A stretch of DNA of 64,000 nt from Galeruca laticollis (GCA_963921935.1 OY998180.1:81651139-81715138), one strand, 5' to 3'; shown: positions 11,086 through 23,131, numbered from the stretch's first letter. Translations and numbers: made by a program. The notes: generated from the letters alone by a model not told the origin.

Positions 11086-13074
11086 AAAAGTGGCCAACGA
11101 CGACGACGACATACACACAGGATTTTTTTTCTAAAAACCATTTTTTCATGTTGTTCTTGATTGAAAACGTAAAAATAACTCAAATTTTTTTTTCAAAATT
11201 TCAAATTTTTTGTGGGTTAACCAATACTTTTCTCGCATATTAGATAGATAGGTTAGGCGGAAAAGTAATAAACTGCTGATGAAAAATTAAACTAAAAGTT
11301 TAACAAATTTGAAATTGAAGTGGGTATGAAATTAAAAAAGTTGACCAAAACAATAAAAAGTTGTGAAGACTTTTCAGACATCATGGAAAATCGATTTTTA
11401 ATGAAAATGAAGTTAAATCCAGCTCAACAAGAATAGTGTTGTTATTGATATCGCGATGAAATCTAAATTACACCGTAAATGTTAGTGTTCATCATGTAGT
11501 ATAAAGACATAACTATAACATCCATGAAACATGAAACGCTGCATAGAAAACCTAAAACTACATTTGAAAATAATTGCTTTTGAAGCAAAAAAATTTGATA
11601 ATCTTCACCTTCGAGAACGTGACTTACGACCATTATAAGGTAATAAAACAAATCAAAATAATTTAAAGTGCTCAAAATTTTATGCAATACACCTCTTCAA
11701 TAACTTTTAAAGTAATGGTGCCAGTGGTCTATTTGGATTGTCGCCAAAAACGTGTACCAGCAATTTTTGAAAATGTATGAAGTTTCCTTTTATACTCGAA
11801 ACTTTCCACTTTGCCCGGTTTACACGATTGACCAAAACCAGCGAGGCACCATCATCGCACAGAATCAACTTAAAACTCTATATTTACCGCTAATATTAAA
11901 CGCTCGTCGTGAAGGGAACTTTTTTGCGGAAAGTTTATAAAAATAAGCAGTTCATTGTACTTTGTGTATAGTTTAATGAAGTAAACCGGCAAACTTTGTA
12001 CGTAATTTATTTTCCACGACCATTGAAAATACTAAGAAAAAACTTTTTACCACTTTCAATTAGAATCATAATTTTTACCCTCCGGTAAATATAGAATGAA
12101 AAGTGAATAAAACGTAAATTTCAATACGACCGAACTTAATTTTTAATAAACTTCAGGGTCATGTTTGTGAGTAAAATATGTATCAAAATAAATTTTAGTA
12201 TTTGGTATTGTGGAGGAAATGTACTTTAACGTCAGCTGGCATAATCAAATCTCTGAACAAATATCTTAATATAGAATTCAATATCATATGTATATATAAC
12301 ATCAATAAAAGTCCTATAATATACGGTGGGTTTATACAGCAAATAAAATAACATAAAACAAAATAAAATATGAAAGTTGATCCCTATAGCATTTATACAC
12401 GAAATAACAAATAAGGAATAATACAAAAGTTCCCCAAGCTCCAACTTTTGTATATTATTTTATCTGAAAATGGATGTGCAGAATTATGAAATTATGAATT
12501 ATTTCATGTTTGGTATAGTACCCCTACTTTTAACACGTATGTTTGCTATTTGTGTGTGGTAAAGTTACGTAAAATAGAATCTAGTGTATTCGTAAGTACC
12601 AAGATTCCTACTTTTTATTTTATTATTGGGATAGAAAGCTGGTAAATAATTACACCTACTGAAAAACGTTCTTTATGGTGCCAAAGATCCATTTCTATTG
12701 GCCAACCAATATTCCTTATATTATTGTATTTGTATGTGTAAACAAATTTCCTCATTCCTTTCTATTTTATTTTATGCCATTGTTTTTTATTTTATTTGCT
12801 GTATAAAGTCAACTTCGGATTCTCGGTCGAACTATTCTACACTGCGGACGTATCGATTTGAGTTCTGTTGCGATAAGTGATTTGCTTACCTAGCAGGTTC
12901 ATATTATTATTTTTTTCTGTGTCTTATATAATTATTGAGGTACCGATACTGTAAGCAATTTTTCTATTTGTTATTTATTTTTTCCCCGGCTCGGAAGCCC
13001 GGATATCCGGTGGCCAATATCGAAAATGGGGCAACGACCCACCTCAGCGATCAACGAGAAGAAATTGTCCTAAT
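11086..13074. other. AT-rich stretch with no recognised gene
   Basis: No coding similarity recognised. The only structure I note is an imperfect inverted repeat: TTTATACAGCAAATAAAATA near 12329-12348 and its complement near 12788-12808. Confidence 0.4.
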
Positions 13075-14172
13075 GTGCGTGTGGAAGAAGTTACAATACC
13101 TGGAGATGGTGATATGGAACATGGAAATAACCAAAATACGACAGACTTAACAATTAATAATATTTCTAACGAAATGGCCAACAAAAACAATGGTGGTACG
13201 GAATTAATGAAAAACTTGTCGATGGGTTTTAATACAGCAAATAATTTGAGCAGTGGTCGTAGGCAGTCAATACATACAATAGATTTCTACCGACTGATTT
13301 AGGTCCATATTTCATCTTTGTTGAAAATTTAGTACTAAATATTTGACCTTTACACCCGATGAAATTAGGCGAAAAGTTGTGGGTATCAAATTACGAAAAT
13401 AATATTACCGAAATAACTATTGTTAGATCCCTTGAAACTTGAAGTAAATTCGAGTAGATACGCAAATGAATTAGAACAAGAACCATTTTTCGAGAAAAAT
13501 AACTTGATTGCATACATACCTAATTACATAACTGAAAAACGTGGCTTAGTAAGAGGTGTAAGTGTAACACCTCTCTGAGTGAAAATACTCTCCTAAATTA
13601 TAAAATTGAATGTTTCAATAAAAAAGTATTACCTTTGACGAGAACAGTGGAAAAAGAGGGTGTTACATAACGGGTTCCTATGAAAATGATCATTGTAACT
13701 TTTGTAGGAAAATATATCCTACAATTTATTTACATTAATAAAGTTAGGTGCACTGTCGATACCGATGTTAGTCTGGTCTTTCAACGGTACCAATGTCTAA
13801 GGTACGGTCATTCATTTTCTCAATGCAAAGGCATGAAAAGATGCCAAAAATTGTGGATCGGAAGAAGAAACTGATAATAGTCAGATCAGCTGTAATAGAT
13901 ACTGTGTTCACTGTCAAACTTCTTCTTCATTCAAGGAATGCCCGGTATACATAAAACGCAGAATAACCAAGGATGATATTATGAAAGAGTAGTAGATAAT
14001 CCCAGCTACACTAGCATTATCCAAATAAATTGGGTTTCTCCATTAGCTAATTCAGGAACTTATTTTTCCACTGTAAATCTTTCTAGTTATCAAACACGTT
14101 CCTATAGCAATCCCCTAAAGGGAAATAGACCAACCTCACTTCTGACTTCCCTACCACTCGTAGAGACTGCAG
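13075..14172 (+). pseudogene. LINE ORF1 (gag-like, CCHC zinc knuckles) relic
   Basis: Fragmented frames give a gag-like nucleic-acid-binding protein of a non-LTR element. The N-terminal part reads DLTINNISNEMANKN and later SSGRRQSIH (13100-13290). The middle gives TFTPDEIRRKVVGIKLRK, ITEKRGLVRGVSVTPLSENT and NKVRCTVDTDVSLVFQ. The zinc-knuckle segment reads QCLRYGHSFSQCKGMKRCQK (about 13790-13850), then NRYCVHCQTSSSFKECPVY (to about 13950). Spacing matches the CCHC knuckles of I- and Jockey-type ORF1 proteins. Several frame changes and stops show it is dead. The linker is cut at 14172-14183, where the Jockey element inserted, so this is the outermost layer of a nest. Its ORF2 was not found, and nothing clearly continues it after 21236. 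Confidence 0.6.
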
Positions 14173-14183
14173 TACTAGCATTT
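14173..14183. repeat. Left target-site duplication of the Jockey element
   Basis: TACTAGCATTT, identical to 21225-21235. An 11-bp perfect direct repeat bracketing a LINE is a target-site duplication. Confidence 0.8.
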
Positions 14184-14211
14184 CATCAACGTCAAAGACA
14201 TTTATCGTAAG

Positions 14212-14932
14212 ACGACTAAGGGAACGCCACTTTACTTAGTGGTGACCGATGCCAAAACAATGCTCGACTACCTCAACAAGACCGTGAGGGTAATTGAGCA
14301 CACTCGAATTCAGTGGGAACACCGAAGGCAAACAAAGCCAATTATTCAGTGCCACATTTGTCAACTCTGGGGCCACGCAACGTCAAATTGCGGCAGGGTA
14401 CCCAGATATTTGAAATACGCTGGACAGCACCTAACCCCGGAATGCGTAAAGGACCGAACACTACCGGCAAAATGCGCGAACTGTCAGGATGACCACCCGA
14501 CCAACGCTGAGGTCTGCCCCGAATACCTAAAAAGGAAAGTATGGCTCGATGAAAAAAAATCTCCAAGCCAAACCCATCCCTACAAAATATATTCCCGCAC
14601 CCCCTCCCAAAACCAACCCCTGGTAAAACAAAGCCAATGAAGCAGATTTTCCTAGCCTCCCTTCCAGAAACGCCCCTCGCATAACCCCTCAAACCTCCAC
14701 CTCTCAGCCATCGAAGATCATCCCTTCAAGAACAAACGTGAATAACAACGATTTAAGCAAATTTACAGAAGTAAATCATTTGTTTAAGGAGCTACATTCA
14801 CTGGTCAATCTAGATGAGGTGTCCAGAGCTGTTTCGGACCTCATACAACAGATGAAACAAGCAACCAATAAAATTGACAAATTCACTATATACAATAACT
14901 TTGTAGCTAATATAGACAAGTATGACATCTAG
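14212..14932 (+). pseudogene. Jockey ORF1 (gag) with CCHC zinc knuckles, 5' truncated
   Basis: From about 14212 the frame reads GTPLYLVVTDAKTMLDYLNK, then the nucleic-acid-binding zinc knuckles CHICQLWGHATSNC and CANCQDDHPTNAEVC. The middle knuckle has lost its first cysteines: YLKYAGQHLTPEC, where relatives have CLKCAG. This arrangement of three knuckles is characteristic of Jockey-clade ORF1 proteins, which bind element RNA. A frameshift near 14635-14640 moves the reading to a second frame, beginning NEADFPSLPSRNAP and continuing to the C-terminal segment NHLFKELHSLVNLDEVSRAV, ending at 14932. The N-terminus is missing because the insertion is 5' truncated at 14184. It is a dead gene. Confidence 0.7.
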
Positions 14933-16181
14933 ACAGGTAGGTGGAAAATTTGGCTTACAGAAACGATACAATCTCAAAATAATTTTTTGTAATCTACAAG
15001 GTGTACAAAAGAAAATCCACTTAATTCGTCATTTTCTCGACATTCATTAACCAGACATTTTCTTTATAATCGAGACGTTCCTTAAACCTAACAAAAAAAT
15101 AAACTTCAGAAATCCCGAATATCGTCTATTTAGACAGGACAGCCCCGACGGTGTCAGAGGGGGTAGTATTGGATTACTAATCAGAAAAGGCATAAATTTC
15201 AAACTCCTACAACAAAACAATTCATCAATTGAGCATATCCCCATCCTGTTCGATAACAAAATCAAAATTGTTGGTACATATAGCCCTCCTGGAAACAATC
15301 TTAAGGAAGAAGATTTCTTTAATACTGTAAACACACACAACAACACCCGCAGTGGGATCCCTACACTAAATACCCCAGCTCTAACGGAAGTACTCTGCGG
15401 AAATTCTGCGATCAATCTGATTGCAACATTTTTCACACTGACACTCCTACACACTTTCCCTACTCAAACCACTCTCCTATTATCCTAGACATAGCCATAG
15501 GCAAAAATATAAATAATCTAACAAAAATAAATACCCTAACATATTTCAATTCCGACCATGATCCCGTCCTTATAAACCTTAAAATTTCCCATCACACACA
15601 ATGATTATACCACCACTAGTTGGGTAAAATTTAGACAGATTATAAATAATAACTTAAAAATCACAGATAATATAGAAAACAATACTCAACTCATTAACAT
15701 CATAAATAACTTACAAAATTTAATAATAAAAGCAAGAAATGAATCAACAACTTTAAAGAAGAAAATAAAAATACAAAATAATTTACCCGACAATATCACA
15801 CAGCTAATAAAAGAAAAAAATAAATTAAGAAAAATATGGCAATCAACAAGAGACGAAGAAGATCACCGACTACCAAGATTAACCAAGCAATAAAAGAATA
15901 TAAAAATAACGATTGGGGAAATTAATAAAATCATAAACAACGGTAAAACTATAACAGACATGACGGAGATCGCAGGAATATTCGGGGAGTGCTTCCAAAA
16001 CAATTTCGTAAACAATACACAACAGCATCACAACGTCATAAACACAGTTCATCAAAACTTACATTCATTAAACACATTTAATTTATAACACTATACAGAA
16101 ACTATAAAACAAAACAGCCCCCGGTTTAGACGGAATTCACAACACACTATTAAAGAATCTTCCGAAAAAAGCTATTGTCCA

Positions 16182-16189
16182 GCTAACAT
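16182..16189. repeat. Left 8-bp target duplication of the hAT element
   Basis: GCTAACAT, identical to 19510-19517. Eight-base duplications are the rule for hAT transposition. Confidence 0.85.
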
Positions 16190-16204
16190 CAGTGGCGCAC
16201 CCAG
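16190..16204. repeat. hAT left terminal inverted repeat
   Basis: CAGTGGCGCACCCAG, a perfect inverted match to 19495-19509. Confidence 0.9.
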
Positions 16205-16552
16205 AGTGATGTTATGGGGGGGGGGGCACACATGACTGCATGCGGATCAAAAATTGCGCCGCAGAGGAATTTTTTTCTGGTCAAGGTCATGTGTATTTCA
16301 GAATAACGATAGAATGCTATAACCATACCAAACTTGAAGTTTCCTAAGAAAGGTTTTTTTCAATAAGTGGAGAATTTCTTTAATCTGCCTCCCACGCCTC
16401 TTCCTTTGATCTCATTTCAGTTACGCAATGGAGTGTTGCCCTCAACAATGGAAGAAGCATTTTAACGACTGAAAAGGATGATGGAGATGAAAAGAATGAT
16501 GAAGGAGAGATGAGTAAAAATGAGTCAAATATAAAAATATATATATTCAACT

Positions 16553-16560
<8 letters not shown>

Positions 16561-16610
<50 letters not shown>
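16561..16610. repeat. (TA)n microsatellite
   Basis: About 25 units of AT directly after the hAT transposase stop codon (minus strand), within the element's 3' UTR. Confidence 0.9.
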
Positions 16611-16614
<4 letters not shown>

Positions 16615-19010
16615 TTATAAAACAAAATCAAGCCTTCTTGGTCCATTTCCTTTAGAACTGCCATCACCTCCTTTGGGTCAACGTGGATTTCCCTATGAAC
16701 ATTCAAATGTGCCAGTCCATTCAGCCTATGTTCACTGGTTGTATTCCTCAAATAGGATTACAGTCGACGTAATGTCGAGAATGACCTTTCCGGAGAACTG
16801 GTCGATACCGGCAGAGTCGCGAATATTTTGAGTAGTATGAAAATATTTGGATATATATCTTGATTACATAAATTCAATGCATCAAGTGCATTTTTTGGTC
16901 TTTGTGGATGACTGGTTTTATTAAATTTCTGGTACCACAGACACAGTTCTGCCTCCAGAATATTTCTGCTGACGTCCTGGATATCATGACTATAAAACTC
17001 AGCAAGGTCCAAAAATTCCTTATTTTTTGATCCAGAAGGAAAACTTTCTGCAGGTAATAATACCATGAATTTTTTAAGAAGTGACTTATGTTGGGTGAAT
17101 CGATCTTCTAAGACAGATAAAAATGAATCAACCCATGGTATGAAAACTGATTTTCGATAATAATCTATAGCACTTTCAGCGGGTACGTTAGCCCGATTGG
17201 TTTGCTTCGAGGCCAATCTTGGGATTTTGATTTCAATGTCAAACATATCGGCGATCTGTTTTGCTTCATCGAAAATATTTTTGAACTGCTCTTCAGCATT
17301 GTCGCGCACGTATTTGACACTGGAGATTGTTTCTTCGGCATTATCCATCGCAAACGCAAGATCCGAGTTCTCAAGTTGGGGAATTTTAGATAAAGGAAGA
17401 CTGTATCCGAGAAGCTTTTCTACAGAGAACAACGAAATGACGAACTGTGACTGTGCCAGAGCATTCAGCTAAACGAACGCACCTGAACTGGATTCCTTAT
17501 CTTTCCATAAAGATATTTCCTAAAGTGCTGAATGCACGGGTTTTAACAATTGCACCATAACCATGACAGAATCATGCCTTTGAATCCATCTGGTTGGACA
17601 CATCTGTTTCATCCGGTCTCTGCGAGATTCTGGAAATAATAATTGCACTTGATGTTGCAGCACTTGTTGCCTTTTAGGGGCATTGAAGAAAGTATACACT
17701 TTATCAATAGTCCCCATACAGTTCCTGATAGGCGGTATTCCGGAAGCACTAGAAATGGCCAGATTGAGATTATGTGCTGCACAATGTACATAGAGCGCTG
17801 TTGGATGATCTTTGGCAATACAAACTTGGGTCCCCTATAGATGCCCACTCATATTGGATGCTCCATCATATCCCTGTCCTCTCAAATTTGAAACATCAAT
17901 ATTGCATAATATCAGTCCATTTATGATTGCATCAGCAAGATCTTTTCCACAAGTTGACTTAATGGGCACAAAAGTAAGGAAATTTTCACATATAGTAAAT
18001 TGATTGTGGCTTGTTCCAATATTTTTAACATAACGGACACAGATTGAACATTGTTCAATGGTTGATATGTCTGTTGTTTTATCGGCTAATATAGAGAAAC
18101 ATTTAGAACTATTCACTTCACTAGCAATTTTTCGTTTTATTATGATGTCACATGCCTCAATTATTTGGTTCTGTATGTTCCAGCTGATGTAAGTAGCATT
18201 TCGAGGACATGTTTCGAAATGTTTCTTTAAATTCACATGTCCAGAATCAATTCTAGCTCTCAACAAGGCACGAAAATTCCCCTCATTTTCTTCTGGTTCT
18301 ACACTGACGTTGAACTCGCCATGGTCCCGGTGTCCCCGTAAAGGGAGTCCCTGTCTGCCACACAATATGACAGTCTTTATAATCGGGGCCAATTTCTCCT
18401 GGTTTTCTTGGATCTGGCGTGTTCTTACGGAATCAACTTCAGAATCGATTGATTGACTTTCCCCCGCCATTACTGCCAAGAAGTTGTCAGCCTTAATACT
18501 TGCAGCACGATGGTATTGGGTTGTCTGGTGTTGCTGAAAACTCTCCAAAGCTTTTTTCCAATTTCGATAAGGATCACTAACAAGATGTCCAGTGATTTGA
18601 CCTGAATTATGTCCAACTTCTTTTTGGGAAAAAATGAAACAATATTTACAGTAAGCACCGTCTTCTGATTTCGAATATATCAGCCACTTATAATTTTCAA
18701 GCCAATCATATTGGAATTTCCTAGATTTATTTCCAAAAGTTGTACTTGGAAACTCAAATTTTTTTTGTGGTGCCGATAACCCCTGCAGTATTTTTATTTT
18801 GTCACCATCATTCACCTGTTTGTTTTTGTTTCTGAAGGAAGAAATATCAGATTGGTCTGCAACAGTAGTAACAACCACCCCAGAGGTTGATGGCTGAGAA
18901 TCAATCACAGCATCAATATTTCCACCTTCATCTGAAGTATCCTCGTTTGTCTTTGTCTTTTTCTTTTGAAAAAAATCCAAAAGAGTTTGAGACCTCCGTT
19001 TTCCATTCAT
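16611..19010 (-). pseudogene. hAT transposase (ZMYM1-like), four in-frame stops
   Basis: One reading frame of 800 codons from ATG at 19010 to TAA at 16611 encodes a full-length transposase. It would excise and reinsert the element by recognising the terminal repeats. A TTF-type zinc finger lies near residues 110-170 (C121-x2-C124 in DGAYCKYCFIF; H167 in QYHRAAS). The catalytic core shows D310 in ILADKTTD, D382 in GQGYDGASNMSG and HCAAHNLNLAI. AELCLWYQKF and the dimerisation block LPVSTSSPERSFSTLRRL lie towards the C-terminus. Internal stops are at 17835 (TAG), 17520 (TAG), 17469 (TAG) and 16758 (TAA); no frameshift interrupts the frame. The copy is therefore young but almost certainly inactive unless stops are read through. 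Confidence 0.9.
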
Positions 19011-19494
19011 TTTGATTTTTGATTAACGTCTAGAAAAAATAAGTCAGTAAATGAACATAGAAAATATGACCCATTAAATAGTCTACTTACATTGTTTATG
19101 GGTTATACCTTCAAAGCACCGAGATCTTAAAAACAATGCGACGCCCAACAACAATTATTCAGAAACAAAATCGGATGTGCTCATTGTGCTCAACCAACAC
19201 TCATCACTGACACTAATATACTGTTCATAACCATAACGTAGCAGATGATGTAATAATGCCTCATTCCCTAGCGAGGTATCGCAGTTGTAAACTGCGCAAG
19301 GGCGGAGTTAAGACAAGATAATGTACAAGTACAGTACATCCCAAAAATATTTACTTAGAAGAAAATATTTCACGGCAGACGACAGAACATTTATTTTCAA
19401 TTCGGTTACAAACTGTGAGTACAAACTGTGAGAGAAATATTGGTTGGTCTATAGGAGTTCGGGGGGGGGCTGTGCCCCCGTGCCCCCCCCCCCC

Positions 19495-19509
19495 CTGGGT
19501 GCGCCACTG
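19495..19509. repeat. hAT right terminal inverted repeat
   Basis: CTGGGTGCGCCACTG, the perfect complement of 16190-16204. Confidence 0.9.
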
Positions 19510-19517
19510 GCTAACAT
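19510..19517. repeat. Right 8-bp target duplication of the hAT element
   Basis: GCTAACAT, identical to 16182-16189. Confidence 0.85.
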
Positions 19518-21224
19518 ATATAACGAACTACATAATCAAAACTGGACATTATCTTGATATGCGCAAGATTTCCAACATCATACCGATCGTCAAAGCTAAC
19601 AAACAACCTAGTTATGTGGATAGCTATAGACCAATTTCCCTCTTAAATTACATAGAAAAGGCGACAGACAGAATAATATTAAAAAGACTTCAAATATTTG
19701 TAAACAAAAATCATATCATCCCCCCCGAGCAATACGGTTTCCCAAGCGGACGTAGTACGGTAGCTCAAATTATCAGAGTGATAAACTACATCCGTGAGGG
19801 ATTTCAGCAAAAACGGAAATCAATCATGGTCACAATAAGCGTCCAAAGATCTTTTGATTCCGTATGGCTGGAGGGGCTAATCTATAAACTAATTAAATTA
19901 AAATTCCCGGATTATTTGACTAAAATTATTCATTCATATTTGACTGACAGAAAATTTCACTCAAAAATCTACGATTACGTCGCAGGTCCATATAACATAA
20001 GGGCTGGAGTACCACAAGGCTTCTGTTCTATCACCCTTGTTATATTTCCTTTTTGTCCATGATCTCCCAACATCCCCTAAATTACTAACGGCAATGTACG
20101 CTGACGATACTTGTTTTGTAGCAACAGCAAAGAATCTAGAACAAGCACTTAACACAGTACAAACACACATAAACGCCAATATTACACCCTATTTCAAAGA
20201 ACACAAACTAGCTATCAACCCCTCCAAAACAGAGTATTTATTACTAAGGAGAATAGCAAGAAAAGCCGACCCATTGCAATCTCAGCTTTGCGTAAATGGG
20301 CATTACATTTCTCCAAACAATACCCTAAAATATTTAGGGTATACAATGCAAGGAAATACCACAGCAAATGCACACATTACACAACAAATACAAAAAGCTA
20401 AGATTGCAATGTGTCGACTATACCCACTTATATGCAAACACAGTAATCTCACAAGTCACAACAAAATTTTAATATACAAACAAATCATAAGACATATGTG
20501 CACTTATTCTGCACCCATATATTACACAGGCACTAAACATAATGTTCACTACCCGCAGGTGATACAAAATAAGTGTCTCAGAATGGCATAAAACCACAAT
20601 GCGGTCTATCCCAATTTACATAAAACTTCTTGGTTACATGATAAGGCGAATATACCCACTATCAAAGACTTTATCCATAAAATCTCCGATAACTTTTACA
20701 ACTACTGTCTGCCACAAGATCTTCGAAAGAAACTCAAAGACGCAAATCGCGCAGAAGGCATCTGAGATAGTGGGTGTAGGCTTCTGCATGGATCGTTAAT
20801 TACATAACTAGGTTGTTGATTTCCTAAACCACATTATTTCTCAAAGAGAACAAAAGTCTCACAGTAATAACACTGCGATGCTTCGGTTCCACAAAAATCA
20901 TAAATTACATAACAACAAATCAACGTCTGCCAAGTTGCTTTCTCGAAAACTAATACCCCGTATCAATTCGTAACCCAGTTTTTCAGCCGTTTTTCTGGGA
21001 ATACTCAAGTCGTAGGAGTCAAAAATTTTATATTAGGTACAAAGTTATTTTACAAGAGACAAGATGCGGATAATGCTAAACAGCAGGAGCCGTGGGTACA
21101 AACCGGAGAGAGTAAAGGTGCAGAAAATCACCAGACCACCGGCTTTACATATATGTATATTTTCTTAACCTTTGTTAATTGGGAGCTAAAAACTCAATAA
21201 AGACCTTTTTAATCTAATCTAATC

Positions 21225-21235
21225 TACTAGCATTT
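21225..21235. repeat. Right target-site duplication of the Jockey element
   Basis: TACTAGCATTT, identical to 14173-14183, directly after the AATCT tail. Confidence 0.8.
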
Positions 21236-21445
21236 GTGCTGGTCCTCTATTTCAGTTTAGTCAAATGAATACTAAAATTGACTTTGATAATTTAACTTTT
21301 TAAAATGAAACTAACTGTTAATATATATGAATAGAATAAAGAATAAGATATGATATTACAAATATTAAAGCTTAGATATTATTAGCCCTATGGGGATATC
21401 ATGGATATCTTTTTTCCCATTAAAGATCAGTATAACTGAGCAATG

Positions 21446-22533
21446 TGTCACTATAAGATATTTACCTGGCCTAGGGACTCTGCTCAGGTGGTGAATGCGG
21501 CCTCAGTTACACTATTTTTTATTACCTCAACTGGGATAAGGTGAATCAATAAACAAAATTTCGGGACAAATGGATTTATTTAACACCAAAAATAAATTCA
21601 CATAAACCGTATATTCACAATACAATACGAATAAAAATAAATTAAGGACTTATCTTGCTTATCTTGTAGATACTCGGAACGTACAGGGGTATCGACCGGT
21701 TCTTGAACCGTTGGTGATCTGATCTCTAGACTCTGGCGAGGGTGACTTCTGGGTTTGGGCAGCCTAGTAATGGTCTACTTACGGGTTCACATATGGTACG
21801 GTGCGGTACGGTATGGTACGGGTTGAAGAGCTGTAGGGAAGAAAAAGAAAAAACAGGAGAAACAGTAGGAAAAACTGAAAGTTGAAAAGGAGGAATAAAA
21901 TGAACAGATTATGAGCTTATACTCCAATACATCCAAAAATTGAATTTAATTTTTAAAATAAAACCACAGAAATCTGTTCATTCTCATCCGTCCTGTTCCC
22001 AAAATAATCTTAAAATGCAAATTTAAATCAAAGAGAAATAACCAGAAAGAATCTGTTATAAATTTGCTTTATAAAATAAATTTGGACGCCACAATTTTTT
22101 TTAAGAAAAGAAATAACGGGAAAGAAACTAGAAACACCATGAAATAATAACGTTTTAACAAAATCGAAATATATAACCAAACAGAGAAATCGGAATAGAT
22201 TGATTTGTAAGCACACAACTACAATTTGAAAAGAAATAGACTTACCAGCAAGAAAGCGTAACATCACACACAAAATATTATTTGAAACTGAATTATTTAT
22301 TTGCTTCTCAGCGAGGAATGATGAAGAGATCGGATTCGACTCGAATCGTCGTTTAAATAGATATTTTCACGTGTGTAAAAACAGTCATTTTACGTGTGTA
22401 AAAACAGTCATTGGACGCGTTCTTAACAAATTGAAATGAAGTGATTTTCAATTAGAGGTGGGTATAGCTGAAGAATAAGTAACGCTCCTAAATAACTAAT
22501 GAAAATAGAAACATGTCACAACGACATGTTACA
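21446..22533. mobile_element. Solo LTR, copy 2 (1088 bp, 4-bp target duplication)
   Basis: The ends are TGTCAC...TGTTACA, as in the copy at 1952-2657, and it is flanked by AATG on both sides (21442-21445 and 22534-22537). The outer parts are homologous to copy 1, but the middle (about 21690-22260) is much longer and unrelated by eye to the 2210-2400 segment of copy 1. Near 22370-22415 a tandem doublet of about 22 bp (ACGTGTGTAAAAACAGTCAT) occurs. The perfect 4-bp duplication shows this is a complete insertion footprint, not a broken fragment. Strand is not assigned. Confidence 0.72.
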
Positions 22534-22639
22534 AATGATATAGGAAACCAGGAAAAATATATCTGCTGATATTTCCAATGATGACTTAAGAAGACAGTTG
22601 GAAGGTGAAGAACTGCCTAGATTTATCTGTTCATTGACG

Positions 22640-22990
22640 CCTTCATACTGTGGGTCTCTTAAGTGTCATCTAGTTTCTAATTCTTCAAGGAAATCTGATC
22701 CTTTTTTCTTATCACAAATATGTAATACTTCTAGTTCTGTGTAAGGTGTTAATGAATGTTTGGAGTCAAGTAAATGTTTTGGCGTAATTAGATTTGTCTG
22801 TTTTTTTAATCTGTATGCTCGTAAGTGTTCACTGTATCTAATTTCAAAATTTCTAAAGCTTTGACCCGTGTCTATGTTGGTTGTTGTCTCGAATATTCGA
22901 GATCTTCTAATATTACTGACACAAATGTTGCGTTTGACTATCCTGTTGAATTCCGTTATATTTTCTCGTGTTCCATTCAACACCTTTGCT
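22640..22990 (-). pseudogene. Penelope-like GIY-YIG endonuclease relic
   Basis: The minus strand gives DTGQSFRNFEIRYSEHLRAY, then KHLLDSKHSLTPY and ELEVLHICDKKKGSDFLEEL. This matches the C-terminal GIY-YIG endonuclease of Penelope-like retroelements, where a YIGQTGR.F..R..EH block is followed by HLL...H. The GIY and YIG residues themselves are lost upstream, and reverse transcriptase is not visible. Sequence to the right (22990-23090) may belong to the same element but could not be assigned. The fragment ends near 22640 with a weakly readable tail (HLRDPQYEGVNEQ). It is an inactive 3' fragment. Confidence 0.6.
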
Positions 22991-23131
22991 CCCAGGTTTC
23001 ACACCCTTTCTTGGTTGTACCGTACTGAGGACGGCAAAAGAGCCAGAAACATGCATGTCTGAGGTTACCACTCTTTATAGTAGCCCCTTTTTCTATCTAT
23101 TTGCGTGCAATACTCACTAATATCTTTGTTG

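Larger units (their letters stand above)
16190..19509 (-). mobile_element. hAT DNA transposon with intact ends (3.3 kb)
   Basis: Perfect 15-bp terminal inverted repeats (CAGTGGCGCACCCAG at 16190-16204 and its complement at 19495-19509) are flanked by the 8-bp duplication GCTAACAT on both sides. Next to both ends are runs of G or C (around 16217-16229 and 19461-19494), which give the ends a foldable, GC-rich character in an AT-rich region. The transposase gene lies on the minus strand and fills most of the interior. A (TA)n tract follows its stop codon. The element sits inside the Jockey reverse transcriptase, whose sequence resumes exactly after one copy of the duplication. Both ends look competent, but the transposase carries four premature stops. 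Confidence 0.92.
14938..20766 (+). pseudogene. Jockey ORF2: endonuclease and reverse transcriptase, interrupted
   Basis: An APE-type endonuclease is readable from about 14985 (NLQGVQKKIHLIRHFLDIH, then IIETFLKPN, RGGSIGLLIRKG, VGTYSPPGN) to about 15600, with frame breaks. The connecting region runs to 16181, where PKKAIVQLT is cut by the hAT element. The protein resumes at 19518 with NIYNELHNQNWTL. The reverse transcriptase follows: SYRPISLLNYIEKATDRIIL and EQYGFPSGRSTVAQI. Motif A reads MVTISVQRSFDSVW, so the catalytic aspartate is serine. RAGVPQGF is followed by a one-base shift near 20040, then MYADDTCFVATA and CVNGHYISPNNTLKYLG. The C-terminal end IPTIKDFIHKISDNFYNYC reaches about 20766. 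Stops, a frameshift, the mutated motif A and the insertion all make it non-functional. Confidence 0.75.
14184..21224 (+). mobile_element. 5'-truncated Jockey-type LINE, split by an hAT insertion
   Basis: The element is bounded by the 11-bp duplication TACTAGCATTT. It starts inside ORF1 (gag), so it is 5' truncated. It ends with AATAAAGACCTTTTT and a short tandem tail AATCTAATCTAATC instead of poly(A). Order: gag C-terminal part, endonuclease, reverse transcriptase, 3' UTR. At 16190-19509 a complete-ended hAT element interrupts the reverse transcriptase. Removing that element and one 8-bp duplication leaves about 3.7 kb of LINE. Coding frames are broken at several points. Confidence 0.8.

Noticed and set aside
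12329..12808. Possible foldback element from the inverted TTTATACAGCAAATAAAATA pair
   Set aside because: Only about 20 bp match well in AT-rich sequence, outer flanks do not pair, and no target duplication was seen.
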